From assembly GCF_037126465.1 (NCBI RefSeq), contig NC_088204.1, forward strand, positions 76,941,807 through 77,005,806: DNA of 64,000 nucleotides, in the 5' to 3' direction. The translations under genes and the position numbers were made by a program. The DNA is from Ornithodoros turicata. Taxonomy: Eukaryota > Arthropoda > Arachnida > Ixodida > Argasidae. Positions 14,501-24,223 of this stretch are shown here, piece after piece. The notes under the pieces were generated by a model. It was not told the origin of the DNA and ran no database searches. It saw nothing but the letters and a program-made list of their open reading frames with translations. Every line of letters begins with the position of its first letter. Within the stretch, counting starts at the first letter, position 1.

Positions 14501-16751
14501 ATACAAGCAGCTTCGATTGGCTCCTGTACATATCGGAATGGACGGAGGAAGGACAGCCCTGCAACAACAGCAGGGTGACAGTTCGGGCGGCAGTCCACGG
14601 ATTGCTCTGCGACAGACCCGAAGTTCAGAACAAGAGTGCGGGTCTCATGTACAACCTGGCACTGAAGGAGGTCCGTACATTCAGCTTGCTTCTTTCACGT
14701 AGTTCGCACTTTGTACGTACCCTATGTGAAAGGAGATTCAAACCGCACCTTGTAAGTGCTCGCCTTGTAAGCCATCTTTGGCACAGTGGGAGAAAAGGTT
14801 TGTTAGCGTAGTGGATCATTTCGATAACGCAGAAAAGTAGAAAGTCCACTGAAGCGGTTAGGCGAGAGAGTGCCGACAATTTCGAAAAGAATCTGTTCTT
14901 CTGAGCGAGAAAAAGACAGGTCTCTGTTCGAGATTATCGGCGTCTCTCGTCCGGAGGATCTTCCTGTAATATTCTGATAATGTGACTTACAGATATAAGT
15001 GGCGGCACCAGAAATGCCTATTTTACGTCTCTCATACGAGCAGTTATAATTAGAGCCTGAAGTTTTCGGGAAATATTTTTTTCTAAATTCGGGGGGTAAA
15101 AATCTGGTAAATGAACATGTGCACTAAATTCATGCGAATTCGGGTGAAAAAACTTCTATTACGCTAAAATCGGGGAGAAATCGGGCTCAGTTATTCAAAC
15201 TAACTGTAGCAGTTTGGTACAAACGGTGATGTAACTGCATTTTTCTGCCAAACAAGTAAGTTGGTGCATTCCTACGGACATCCCAGAGAGGGCAATTTGC
15301 CGGGTAAAAATCGGGTTTCACCCTAAAGAGGCAACCTTCAATTCGGGGTGCAAATTCGGGGAAGAATCGGGTAAAACCCTAAAACTTCAGGCTCTAGTTA
15401 TAATACATGGTGTGCTTCCGAGTCGTATGTTCGTAATAACCTGCCAAACATCAAGCTCGGGGACGCTCACCTTGTTGCAGGGTCTCGCCGTGTCGCAGGT
15501 CGCACGTTATCACATCTTGTCAGAGCTTTTTTTTACCATGTCTGGCAGAAAGGGAGGAGGGTCTACGTTCACCAGGGAAATTGAGCATTTCCTAGTGGCT
15601 TACCTTTGCAGTTAATTCTGTTTTCACGCACGGCACTGTCTTTTCTGCGCAGCTGTTCGACGACGTTGCCACTGAACTGTCGACAGCCGTCCTTCAGTAT
15701 CTGCACGGTGACATCGCCGAAGAGCAAGGTACGATTTTGCGTCTACGAGGCCGTGGATTCTCTTTTTCCGAAAGCTCACGACAATCGTTAATCTTTTGCA
15801 GCATTCTACGCTTTGACCGCCTTGCTGAGATTCCTCCAAATCAGCTATAATGACGTAAGTTGATGGTTTGTTTGTCGATTGATAGAGCCGGTAGTTTTCA
15901 GCGTTTATTGTAAATTACCAAAGCATATACTCTTCGGTATTCAGCATTTTTTCCTTCGTTAGATTTGATATTCGATTCAACTTCAAATATTCAGAGTCGC
16001 ACACACTGGTGTCCATTAATGATAATATTATCATCCCTTGAAGCATACGGCATTGCAAATACTTCCTAGAACTGAAACCGGCTTTCAGCGAAAATTGTTG
16101 GATGCGTAATGTCGGATGTCATCCCCAGTTTTTTTCTCTCTCTTTTTTTTGGCAGTGTACTGGAAAGCCAAGTGTTTTGTAATGTGCCATACGACAGGGA
16201 ATGTGACTTTCATGGCAGTAGTGTGATTCTGCGACAGTATTAGCTTTACAGAATGCTTTGTCTCGGTAATTTTCCCACGGTACTTGTACAGTGTGATTTG
16301 TGGGATGCGTGTCGCAACCATTGTACTTCTAGCGGCACTCTTGTACTTGTAGCACTACTGTACTGTACAAATGGCACACCTGCTGTACTTGCAGTATTTA
16401 TTTATTTATTTATTTGAATACCCTCAGGGCTTTACAGCAGAGTACTGCAGTAGTACTGTAGAGCACGTAGCACCATGGTTGTGCCTGTGCCTGCAGTGTC
16501 CCCCATCGTATTCGTAGCGCTTCCGTAGTACATGTACCGCAACTGCCCTGCTTGTAACGCTAGTGTAGTATACCTGTCAGCGTCAGTACGACACCTTCAG
16601 AACATTTCAGAACGCCACATTTTTATTTCAGGTGCCCGCGCTCATCAAAATGCTGGGGCCAGATCTGCAGAAATTTTCCGGGAAATCTCAGCGTGTGGAC
16701 AAAACGGTGGAAGAGATTCAGTTCAAGATGTCCGTCTCCATCTCCGCTTGA
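2547..16751 (+). CDS. DeSI1-like PPPDE peptidase fused to a PUL domain
   Basis: Exons: 2547-2667, 3185-3276, 4979-5088, 5925-6047, 8874-9013, 10202-10404, 11173-11317, 12049-12239, 14482-14670, 15653-15728, 15802-15854, 16632-16751. They total 1563 nt (520 aa), all with GT-AG borders and matching phases. Residues about 18-150 are a PPPDE (DeSI) thiol-peptidase domain: [12 protein letters not shown] at the start, GIWHTSIV with the presumed catalytic His49, the GxxLGxPD-type segment, and FKHNCNNF with the presumed catalytic Cys119. Family members remove SUMO or ubiquitin from substrates. Residues 150-263 form a low-complexity Ser/Glu/Arg-rich linker. Residues about 264-520 are an alpha-helical repeat of the PUL type (motifs [34 protein letters not shown]), the domain by which PLAA/Ufd3 proteins bind the p97/Cdc48 C-terminus. 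Vertebrate DESI1 stops at about 168 aa and lacks it. The exact start of exon 6 is an inference from phase. Function is inferred from domains. Confidence 0.9.
3455..3600. repeat. Degenerate tandem repeat, intron 2
   Basis: Three to four imperfect copies of a roughly 45-50 bp unit built on CTCACTCTTTTTCTGAAAA / TTTCATCTCA. It lies in intron 2 of the PPPDE-PUL gene. Confidence 0.5.
4580..4733. mobile_element. Foldback element, intron 2
   Basis: A 154-bp imperfect palindrome. It opens CTCACTCAGCCC and closes GGGCCGAGTGAG, and the arms match through AGGGACCCTTCT / GGAAGGGTCCCT and GTAGCTTTGGCA / TGCCAAAGCTAC. It looks like a small foldback MITE inside intron 2. Confidence 0.6.
5176..5350 (+). repeat. 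12-bp minisatellite, intron 3
   Basis: About 14 tandem copies of a 12-bp unit, TTYCAACYGART. The middle copies are TTTCAACCGAAT and the 3' copies drift to TTCCAGCTGAGT, a gradient expected of stepwise expansion. It starts about 90 bp after the exon-3 donor. Confidence 0.85.
6048..8873. other. Intron 4 with simple and duplicated AT-rich sequence
   Basis: This 2.8-kb intron contains a GC-rich stretch at about 6150-6240 (CTCTGCACGGGC and CCCGG motifs, like the end of a hAT-type element), an (AC)n run near 6377, the tandem duplication listed separately, and poly-C near 8209. No coding exon is supported. Confidence 0.5.
7156..7480. repeat. Tandem duplication, about 152-bp period
   Basis: The segment beginning TTGGGATGTCTGCAGCA at about 7156 recurs at about 7309 with few changes. 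Both copies end in an AT-rich tract followed by TTTGATACAG. It produces similar chance frames in both units. Confidence 0.7.
9255..9640. repeat. GAACCG-rich repeat, intron 5
   Basis: Enriched for GAACCG, CCGGAAC and ACGGTTCAGG motifs in both orientations, typical of a diverged interspersed DNA element. Ends and target duplication were not defined. Confidence 0.35.
10695..10918. mobile_element. MITE with CAGTGCTGGACAAAAG termini
   Basis: A 224-bp element. The left end is CAGTGCTGGACAAAAGTTTA and the right end the near inverse, TAGACTTTTGTCCAGCACTG, flanked on both sides by TGCA. It has no coding capacity and lies in intron 6 of the PPPDE-PUL gene. The terminus style is like Tc1/mariner-type MITEs. 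Confidence 0.65.
11350..11705. repeat. CCAATATTGG-type repeat cluster, intron 7
   Basis: Several degenerate copies of a unit containing TTGGCAATGCC and CCCAATATTGGACC, in direct and inverted order. An inner inverted pair (CAACAACACCGTATATCCTC at about 11527, near-inverse at about 11629) surrounds a direct duplication of ATTCGTACATCCAG. It belongs with the cleaner palindrome at 37841-37980. Confidence 0.6.
12402..13312. mobile_element. Deleted pogo/Tigger-like DNA transposon
   Basis: A 911-bp element with termini CAGTAGAACCTCGATAATTC and GAATTAACGAGGTTCTACTG, flanked by TA on both sides. Subterminal 'cttaattcgaa' motifs repeat near both ends. TIRs of this type and a TA target site are typical of the pogo/Tigger branch of Tc1-mariner. 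The interior keeps only pieces of a transposase (separate entry). It sits in intron 8 of the PPPDE-PUL gene. Confidence 0.8.
12693..13014 (+). pseudogene. Remnant of a pogo-type transposase
   Basis: An ATG at 12693 opens [15 protein letters not shown] and continues to [11 protein letters not shown], which resembles the N-terminal CENP-B/pogo helix-turn-helix, but a stop follows at 12807. A second piece ends at a TGA at 13012-13014, reads [16 protein letters not shown] and resembles the acidic C-terminal tail of these proteins. The DDE catalytic core is missing, so it cannot be functional. Confidence 0.5.
13642..13861. mobile_element. MITE with 40-bp inverted termini, intron 8
   Basis: A 220-bp palindromic element. 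The left arm carries GTAAACGTATTTTTATTCGC and the right arm GCGAATAAAAATACGTTTAC, and the match continues through GATGTATTAATTTTCGC. It is flanked by TATA-like sequence. It lies about 330 bp downstream of the pogo-like element in the same intron. Confidence 0.75.
15051..15396 (+). mobile_element. hAT-like MITE, copy A (perfect 8-bp duplication)
   Basis: A 346-bp element beginning TAGAGCCTGAAGTTTT and ending AAAACTTCAGGCTCTA. The flanking octamer GTTATAAT (15043-15050 and 15397-15404) is an exact duplication. An 8-bp target duplication and TAGAG-type ends indicate the hAT superfamily. There is no coding capacity. It is in intron 9 of the PPPDE-PUL gene and is the reference copy for the others at 29912, 36962, 42197 and 56423. 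Confidence 0.85.
16390..16445 (-). mobile_element. Retroelement 3' tail (antisense)
   Basis: Read on the minus strand, a segment containing CCCTGAGGGTATTC is followed by (AAATA)n-like sequence. The same junction ends the LINE fragment at about 57485-57545. It is in intron 11 of the PPPDE-PUL gene. Confidence 0.45.
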
Positions 16752-17112
16752 GGGAAAGAGTGACCGTCGCTCCAGGACGCGACCGTCCCGCAAAAAATAC
16801 TCCCAATGGGCGCTCTTTGGTGAAAGACTGCTCTCAACTTGGTTGTGGACGCTGGATTATTTCCGCACTTGCCTGCTCCTAGAGCCTCCCGTGCAATGCA
16901 AGCTGTACGATGCTTAATTACCCCGAGCGGCAGCTTATGCGTACGGCACTAAGAAGCGTAATTTTTTAAACGGCGGGTACAAAGTGAAAACATGGGTGAG
17001 ATTTTTTGGGGTACGACTCATTATTGATTAAACAGTGCCTATTTTACGTGGGAACAAATGTGGCCAGTGTTTGGTGGGAGCGCTTATCCTGAGGGGTCGA
17101 TAAAAATACTAA

Positions 17113-17124
17113 AATAAAATAAAG
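17113..17124 (+). terminator. Candidate poly(A) signal of the PPPDE-PUL gene
   Basis: An AATAAA-rich run about 360 nt after the stop codon at 16751. An ATTAAA about 90 nt further upstream is an alternative. Neither can be verified without transcripts. Confidence 0.4.
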
Positions 17125-18164
17125 ACGAGATAAAAATCTGTTTTCTACTAACCGTTGCACCATATTAGGAGGTCAGCTCGCTGTTTATGGACAAGCTGAT
17201 AAAAGTATATAAAAAAAAAAGAAAAAGAAATGACACGCACTCATTAAATATTAGGCCATTAAATGTTAGCCATTAAATTATGTGGCCATTAAAATATTAG
17301 GTGGGAGCTAGGGTAATGCCTCGTACGCGATTCCTGAAAGGAGCGTTCAGGGCACCTCAGACACATTTTTTCCCACGTGACTTGGTATTTTGCCAAATGC
17401 ATTTAAATGTGCGATAGCTTTAAATGGGCATCTTCCCAACCTGATCTTTGGTTGCCCACACTCCTTTGAGTTGCAATTATAATGTTTCCTTCTCTCCTCT
17501 TTCCACAAGTGGTACAGATTGCCCTACAAAGCTATTGCTTTAAAAAGGTAAATTATTATATAAAAAATTTAACACCGTTGTGTACCAGACTATGGAGATT
17601 CAAAGACTTCGATGCTCTATCCAGCATAACGCATACAGAACGGGAAAAAATTAGCTTAAAAAAAACAAACAAGGGACCTAGGTTGAGATGGACTATCAGT
17701 ATTTTTGTTTTCTCACCGCAGCAATAACCATATCTTTTCAAATCCAAGTCATTCGGTCATGCTTAACCTTCCCAGTCCCGCATTTGCTACTAAACGAGGA
17801 CGGCATTTTTTTTTACTGCGATATTTTTATTCGCCGACTTTTTTCCTAGTTTGCGTAAGCCATCCTTTTATCTCGCACTTCTGGCGTGTTTTTCTAAGAG
17901 ACCAGCAATATTCTCATTTTTTAATAATGCTCAGCATTAAGCGTTCGGTGAGGTCCGGGCGGCGTTACGACGACGGGAGGGCATAAATAATGTTTATACA
18001 CATTTTATACATGTGGCAAAGAAATAAATTATGTGTACAAGCATCATGGCTGTCTTTAATGCACATGCATGTGCACCTTGTAACATTCCATCTCCATTCT
18101 GTGAGCACTGCGTATCAGGTGTCGTTCCACACTGTTACGCTGGCGAATATTTAGAGCCTCGTGT

Positions 18165-18830
18165 GTTTGCTAAAGCTGGTTGAAATCACCAGATGTCGCC
18201 CTGTTTTACAGGTTGTTATATAAAAAAACAATTTTTACCCCCTCCTCGATTTGGAAAAACAGCACTCAAAAACATTATAAAGATAATTAAGCAGATAAAT
18301 ACTGGGCAAACATTTGTTCTGAATATTTGTAAAGCATAATACCAAAACTTCAGGAGTGAAAGTGAGTTTTTGTTTTGTTTTTTTTTATCCCCCCCCCAAG
18401 TATAACGCGCACTGGCCACAACCCATGGCCCACTCGATACCTTACCTGAAGTTTTGGTAATATGCTTTACAAATGTTCACAATAAATGTTTGCCCAGTAT
18501 TTATCTGCTTAATTATCTCCATTATTGAGAAAATATACAATAATCATAGATCCTCATGTTTTTTGAGTGCTGTTTTTCCATATCGAGGGGGGGAGGGGGG
18601 AGTAAAAATAATGATGAAAGTAGCGTAATAGCAACCTCAGGACATCAGTTGTCTCAGGGTAAAAATAGTTTTTTTTTATATTAGAACCTGTAAAACAGGG
18701 CGACATCCGGTGATTTCAACCAGCTTTAGCAAACGCACTTCAGGGGTGAAAGTGAAAATATTTATATTTATATTTTCCCCCAAGTATAATGCACATTGGC
18801 CACAACCTATGGCCCACTCGATACCTGACC
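18165..18830. mobile_element. Large foldback element with duplicated loop
   Basis: The left arm 18165-18354 (starting GTTTGCTAAAGCTGGTTGAA, ending AAAACTTCAGG) is inverted at 18445-18734. The arms share the 'gatgtcgccctgttttacagg' and 'tgggcaaacat' blocks. The 90-bp loop (about 18355-18444, containing TATAACGCGCACTGGCCACA and CCCACTCGATACC) recurs in direct orientation immediately after the right arm (about 18740-18830). The order is arm, loop, inverted arm, loop copy. Confidence 0.75.
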
Positions 18831-18967
18831 GATGTCCGATGAACATCCATACAACATCCAGTGGTTGTGCATGACTCGATCCGATCGGTTGTGCACTACT
18901 ACATAGATCATTCACTCGCACCACACGATGCAGAAGACTGGCTTATCTATGAGTACACATGGGTATG

Positions 18968-19643
18968 CAGGGTGTTTCACTTATAACTTGAACCATACTC
19001 TACGAGAAAAAAAGAGAAGAAAAACTGGTACATCGCACTCGAAATGGACTGGCTGCAGTGTCGGTAGTCATCTTGCATAAGTAGTAAGTGTGTTTGTGTT
19101 TCAACTTTAGTTCCTTAATTGAAAGGACGTATTTTTCACTCCACATCCCCCAATGGACTGCGACCTGCCCTCGAGGTGAATACGGTGTCAACTTTTTTTG
19201 TTAAAAAAAAGGCATTTTTTAGTACTGGACTGCAATCATTCTGCTCAGTGAATAACACTTGCAGAAAAAGAAAAGAAAGAAAGCAATCTGCAAAGGTTCG
19301 CACAAGTACACATTTCGCTTGAAACCTTCAGAAAGGATAGTCAATCCGTAGGCGGCAACAACAACTTTATTTAATGATGGTGAATTAGGAGTTCTGTCAC
19401 AACACTGAGCTAAGCTAGCTGGCGGCTGTGGCAATAATTTTGCCTCGTCCCCCTACCTTTGACATTTGGACTCCAGAAAGTACCGATGTTTAAAAAGTTA
19501 CACAATTTCAATTAATTAGTTACGATCAATACAAAAATACACTTACCTGCACGAGACAACTACGAACGCTATGCACGCCTTGCCTACGATACACCAGCTC
19601 TTTTTTTTTTAATGGTTTTGTTCATGTCATGTGAAACACCTTG
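18968..19643. mobile_element. Non-autonomous TIR element (676 bp)
   Basis: It starts CAGGGTGTTTCAC and ends GTGAAACACCTTG, so 12 of 13 terminal bases are inverted matches. No transposase was recognised. It lies in the spacer between the PPPDE-PUL gene and AIMP2. Confidence 0.6.
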
Positions 19644-20367
19644 TATACAATTCATAAACTTACAATTTTTGCGTACAGTTTTTGAAAATGTCTCAACTCT
19701 ATGCCCTATCTCTGGCTGATAAAAGCTTCAGATAAGCACATCGTTCTCCAAAGGGTTGTCCCTGGTAGAGAAATCAATGGCACTGCCAAGGTTCGATATT
19801 ACAAGTAATACATGGGTAATGCTGAACCTCTGACACAAAATTTCTCGGTCCATGGCCAAATCCAACCCACCAATGCTGTGCCCTCAAAGCACTTCCGATC
19901 TTTTTGGACACCTTGGGACTTCTGTCCTCGCTGTGAGGAGATCTCATTATTCCATTTCACCGCATTACTACCAGCAATGAGGTAGAGTATCACCCATGGT
20001 GATGAAACTCCCCAATCATAAACACAAAATAAAAGTTTTTGTTCTGACGCACTGAAACAATGATCATACCACGTAGAGTGCGATCAGTAATGTGCATATT
20101 CCCATTATGTCACACGCACCGGCGCTTTGTTTGACTTAACATTGTGGGAGAACGCGAAGGGGGACTAGAGAAAACACACATCAGACACGGATGCTGTTTG
20201 TGTTTTGGTGTTGTTTTCTCCGTGCCTACATAACAATGTGCAGCATAACCAGCATGCTCCTAGCACTATTGTTTGACTTGACACGACTACTATTTCTCTT
20301 TATTTTTAAAAACTTAGTTTTTAACGAGAGGATAGAGATAGATAGCAAGCGAGCTGGTGGTATAGAT

Positions 20368-20489
20368 CCATAACTTAAAAACCCAAGACTAGGGGACAAA
20401 AAAACACCTTGAGACCAAAAAACACCTTTTGAGACCTTGTCTGTGTTTGTCGTTTTTTTGTCCCCTAGTCTCGGGTTTTGAAGTTATGG
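20368..20489. mobile_element. Short foldback MITE
   Basis: A 122-bp palindrome with arms CCATAACTTAAAAACCC and the inverse GGGTTTTGAAGTTATGG, continuing through AGACTAGGGGAC / GTCCCCTAGTCT. The loop has two copies of an 'aaaaacacctt' / 'gagacc' motif. It ends about 250 bp past the AIMP2 stop codon. Confidence 0.7.
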
Positions 20490-20703
20490 ACTTAGTTTTT
20501 AATTTTTTATTGTTTCGTAGTTTTTGATTTTTTAATAATACTATAAGTAGCAGATAGTAGCAGAGAAGTAGCAGATAAATGGAATAATACTATCCAGTAG
20601 CGGAAGGCTATTGATAGCCAATTTTCCCTCTAGACAACACCACCCCAACGCGAATACCAATACAAGGACCATTCACCGAGCCTGAACTGTGCAATAAACA
20701 CGT

Positions 20704-20709
20704 TTTATT
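20704..20709 (-). terminator. Candidate AIMP2 poly(A) signal
   Basis: AATAAA on the minus strand 27 nt past the AIMP2 stop at 20736, implying a very short 3' UTR. Confidence 0.45.
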
Positions 20710-20735
20710 TATGTATACGTTCTGCGCTACTATTG

Positions 20736-23520
20736 TCATTGTTGTTGTGCCGAAAGACAAAATGCGGGATCTTCCTCGAGCTTTGACAGCCACTGTGCGA
20801 CATTTTTCGGACTTTTCTTTTCCAACCCCAACTGCAAGAGGGCGCTCCAGAACGCAATGTCTGCCAAACTGTAGGAGTCTCCCTGGAGCAGGTAAGGTCC
20901 TGCAGACCCCAGATGATCGTCCACTTCCTGGAGAAGGGCCTTCTGCTCTTTCTGGGTGCCGTGGAGGAGACGCTGGTGGACCCGTTCTAGCCAGACGTCC
21001 GTTTCCGTGGCGACCAGTGGGTCCCCCTCGTCGTACGGCGGCGTCAGGAGCCTTCCGAGATACCTGGAAAAGATTTTTTTAAATTAAGTATTTTAAAAAT
21101 ATTTTAATAAAATAAAGATTTTTTTCAAATATATTTTTTTTTCAATAGTGAAGGACTCACCGAGAATACAGTTCATGGTATTCCCGGAACCTACCTAATT
21201 AAATTAACTTCTCCGACGATTGGTACGTGTGCCAGGGGGTTGATTTTCACTTCGCAGTCTTTCTCCACTGAAAGTAACAAATCCAGATTTGAGTTTAATT
21301 TAGTTTATTTAGTTCTGAATATAAACTGGATAACTTTTGTATCAGTATTTATAGCAGTTCTTTGCGATATACACAAAAGATGAAGTCCCATGTCTGTTTG
21401 TGTCTCACTTTGTACCTTCAAGGCTATGCTGCAAAAGCAAACAAGTTTCCATGTTCATGTTGAAAACGAACATGCAAAACAAAGACACACGAGTTCAAGG
21501 TTTGTCTTGCTTTGCATGCTCGTTTTCAACATGGACTCCGACCAACTTGTCAGACTTTCTACACTTGCAAAGTTTCCTTGTCCTTGGAAGTTTCCACATG
21601 GCTTGGCTGATAAAAATTCCGTGTATACAGAGTGTTTCCCTAACCATGTCAAATTTTTAAATAAAAGGGCGCTCTACAAAAAAATATGCAATTAACGGCA
21701 CTGAGCACCCCAGTGGTAACCTCAGAGTAGTAAGAAAGACATTAGGTCGACTTAGCAAATTTTTTGAGTCAAATACAAAATATCTAATTCCAATCCAATA
21801 AAATTACTTGCAGTATGTGGCAAAAGTTCCCTACAAACAAATGGCATTTATCGCATATTTTACTGCAACATGCTTCATTATTAAAAGTTCCGACATGAGA
21901 ATAGGGGACCCAAAATGCAGGCTCTATAATGCACGCAGTGACCTCTCCCCGTGCATGGCTCATAGAATAGGGCTTTCGTGATGCAGAGCGGTGTGGTTGT
22001 GTACCTATCTCGCAGCACTGCAATGGCTAACAACAGAGACTTATAAAAGGCACAGAAATCGAGAAACAACAGATCACATTTTGTAAAACGTATTTCGTAA
22101 GTACTGTAAAAATAAGTGGTATCGTAAAACTAGTTTTTAACTATGGGACTTCCATCTGTATTTCGCTTAATTAACAATAAACTCTGATTGATTGGCTGAA
22201 AACAAAACCCTTTCGTTGCTGTCGACGCCGTGAATGTTTCTGGCCACTTGTAGACGACACGCTCGTGTGGATTCTCGTCATCTCACTTTAAAAAAATAGC
22301 GTGTGCACCCACGGTTCTGAGCGTGCGCAGTGTATATAAGACAGTATTTCTATGGTGTCCCAATGCACTCAGGGCCTTATCTACAGGTTTTCTCTGCGAT
22401 TTTAATCCGAGTGCCAGCTAAATTAATCCACATGCCATACAAACTTTATGGAGCATGGATTAATTTAGCTGGCACTTGGATTAAAATCGCCGGGAAAACC
22501 TGCACTGTCTCGATACTTGAGTGAGGAAACGCAGAACTCACTTTCTTTCCACATGAGTGTCAGAACCAGCCGGTGGCACGAGCGGTCCGTGACAGCTGTA
22601 GTTGCGGCAGCCACTTGATTTGTTAGTTTTTGGATTTTTTCTGGTAGCTGCCTGCTCACGGAGGAGTGCGTGTGACACGTGAGCATGACGGAACACTGTC
22701 TGCTCAGCAGGTGTTTGAGGGGCCAGACGCTGTACGGTGGGTGATGGGGGCTGGCACCGATGACTACGTCTTGTATGTGACCGCCCGACTGGTCCTTCTC
22801 CAGTGCCTGTAAAAGAAAATCGGTTATTTTACAACAAAAACGAAAAAAAGATCTTATTTTTTAATATTAAGGCACATTTTAGAAAACACGAATAAACGAC
22901 AGCTGATTTATTATTTGATTACGTAACAATCAGCGAACAAGTGTGTCAGGTGTTTACAAAGAAAAAAAAGAGAGAGAGAGAGAGAGAGAAAAAAAACATA
23001 GAAAATTTTTCTTGCGGCTTCATCTGCCGACAACACTATTGTCTAAAGAGGGCTGTTGATTCCAGCGACTTCCGCAAATATGTTTCCAACGTACCACAGT
23101 TTCCTTCGCCTGCACAGTGTCTTTAGGACGTGCCTGATGTTCCGGCTCCGACGACTTGATCCCCAAGTCGACTTTCATTTTGTTCAGTACACCTTTGAGA
23201 GATTCTAATCTGCTCAGCAGACTGTCTTGACGTTCCTCAAGCTGACAGACTATCGGAGGTCCCATTTCTCCATTTGTTATCTGCGAGCAGATCAGCCACG
23301 TTATACAAATCGGGCGTGCGTAGCTAACGCTTGCTCAGCGAGTCGGCTGCACACGTCCTCTGTCCTCTTGTCTTGCAGAATCCGGTTTTAAAATAGCTCT
23401 CACCTCCTGTACAGCAGCCTTGCCTACGCTCCTGTCCCCATAAACGCTAGGAAGTTTATACATACAAGTAGGGAGCACCACTTCGACGTTCCCACCACAA
23501 ACTGGAGCTAGGCGGTACAT
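20736..23520 (-). CDS. AIMP2: AIMP2 (p38/JTV-1), multi-tRNA-synthetase scaffold
   Basis: Exons, in transcript order: 23520-23404, 23280-23095, 22806-22542, 21267-21195, 21063-20736. They total 969 nt (322 aa; the human protein is 320 aa). Phases agree at every join. AIMP2 is a cytosolic scaffold that holds lysyl- and other tRNA synthetases in the multi-synthetase complex. Residues 1-39 match the family N-terminus (MYRLAPVCGG, LPTCMYKLPSVYG), which binds lysyl-tRNA synthetase. Residues about 45-75 form a heptad-like helix (LEERQDSLLSRLESLKGVL), the expected leucine zipper. The central part has HTHSSVS, as in vertebrate AIMP2. Residues about 190-322 are the GST-like domain (YLLQGDSYSLADIAFWSALL), an interaction fold rather than an enzyme. 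It is divergent from BPTF. Confidence 0.95.
21454..21535. mobile_element. Palindromic repeat in AIMP2 intron 4 region
   Basis: CATGTTGAAAACGAACATGC and its inverse GCATGCTCGTTTTCAACATG surround a short centre, so both strands give similar chance peptides. It lies between AIMP2 exons 3 and 4. Surrounding sequence to about 21660 may belong to the same element. Confidence 0.6.
22381..22503. mobile_element. TA-flanked foldback MITE, copy 1
   Basis: A foldback of about 120 bp with ends CAGGTTTTC and GGGAAAACCTG, and arms running through GATTTTAATCC and CCAGCTAAATTAATCC. The left flank is TA; the right flank reads CA, probably a mutated TA. It ends about 38 nt downstream of the AIMP2 exon-3 donor. 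Copy 2 is at 41201-41325. Confidence 0.8.
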
Positions 23521-24223
23521 GTGGTAGCGGTGGCGGTGACAAGTGCGAACCGAGAAAGGATTAAAATTTCAATTTAATTGATTAGTTTGAAAAGTAGTTC
23601 ACAGATGGCGAAGCCATCGTTGGCAGCGCGAATTCTGATTGGTCAAGACCGCCATTATTTTGGATACCGAAGGGTTCTGTATTGTGATTCCCAAACGTGC
23701 ATTCCGAAATGAGATGGAATATATTAAAGAGTATCGAAAATGGCTTTTCTCCTGGACCACACTTATTTGAGAGATCGGCGTGAGCAAACTTTGCAGATCT
23801 CTCGCATTTTGTGAAGCGATGATGGCGGCCAGTGGTATTGACCAATCAGGGAGCTCCGTACTTGCAGGAAGGGTAACGCAATATGTCGAACGGGACTCGT
23901 TCATCCTGTGGAGTGGCTTCGGCGAATTTCGGGCCTCTTTTGATGTGTTTATTCGCGTTCGTGGAATAATGGTGTGATTTTGTGCTATTTATTTCCATCG
24001 GTGCATCGCAGCGAGCATCTGCCAGTGTTTCTCCTGAATGCAACGCTGCATCAACGATGTCAATGGGTAGGTCACGTGACCCCAACGGCGTTAATGGCGG
24101 CTTCCGAAATTTGGGACCATAGACCATTTCGAAGGAAAAGCATAGCGGTCTGTAAGCTTTGGAAAGACGTTTGGCGCCTGTGACATTCTCTAGCCTCTAA
24201 AGGACCACCAAAAACGGGCGGCC
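23521..24223. promoter_or_regulatory. Shared divergent promoter region, AIMP2 / BPTF
   Basis: 703 bp separate the two start codons. No TATA box stands out. ATGGC-type motifs recur in both orientations: AGATGGCG near 23604, CGCCATTA near 23651, AAATGGCT near 23738, GATGGCGGC near 23821 and AATGGCGGC near 24093. Such sites are YY1/Pho-like and common in TATA-less housekeeping promoters. Function is inferred from position and motif only. Confidence 0.5.

Larger units (their letters stand above)
17125..20735. other. Spacer between two convergent genes
   Basis: No supported coding exon. The space is largely filled by the foldback element at 18165-18830, the TIR element at 18968-19643 and the foldback at 20368-20489, with AT-rich DNA between them. 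Confidence 0.6.
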
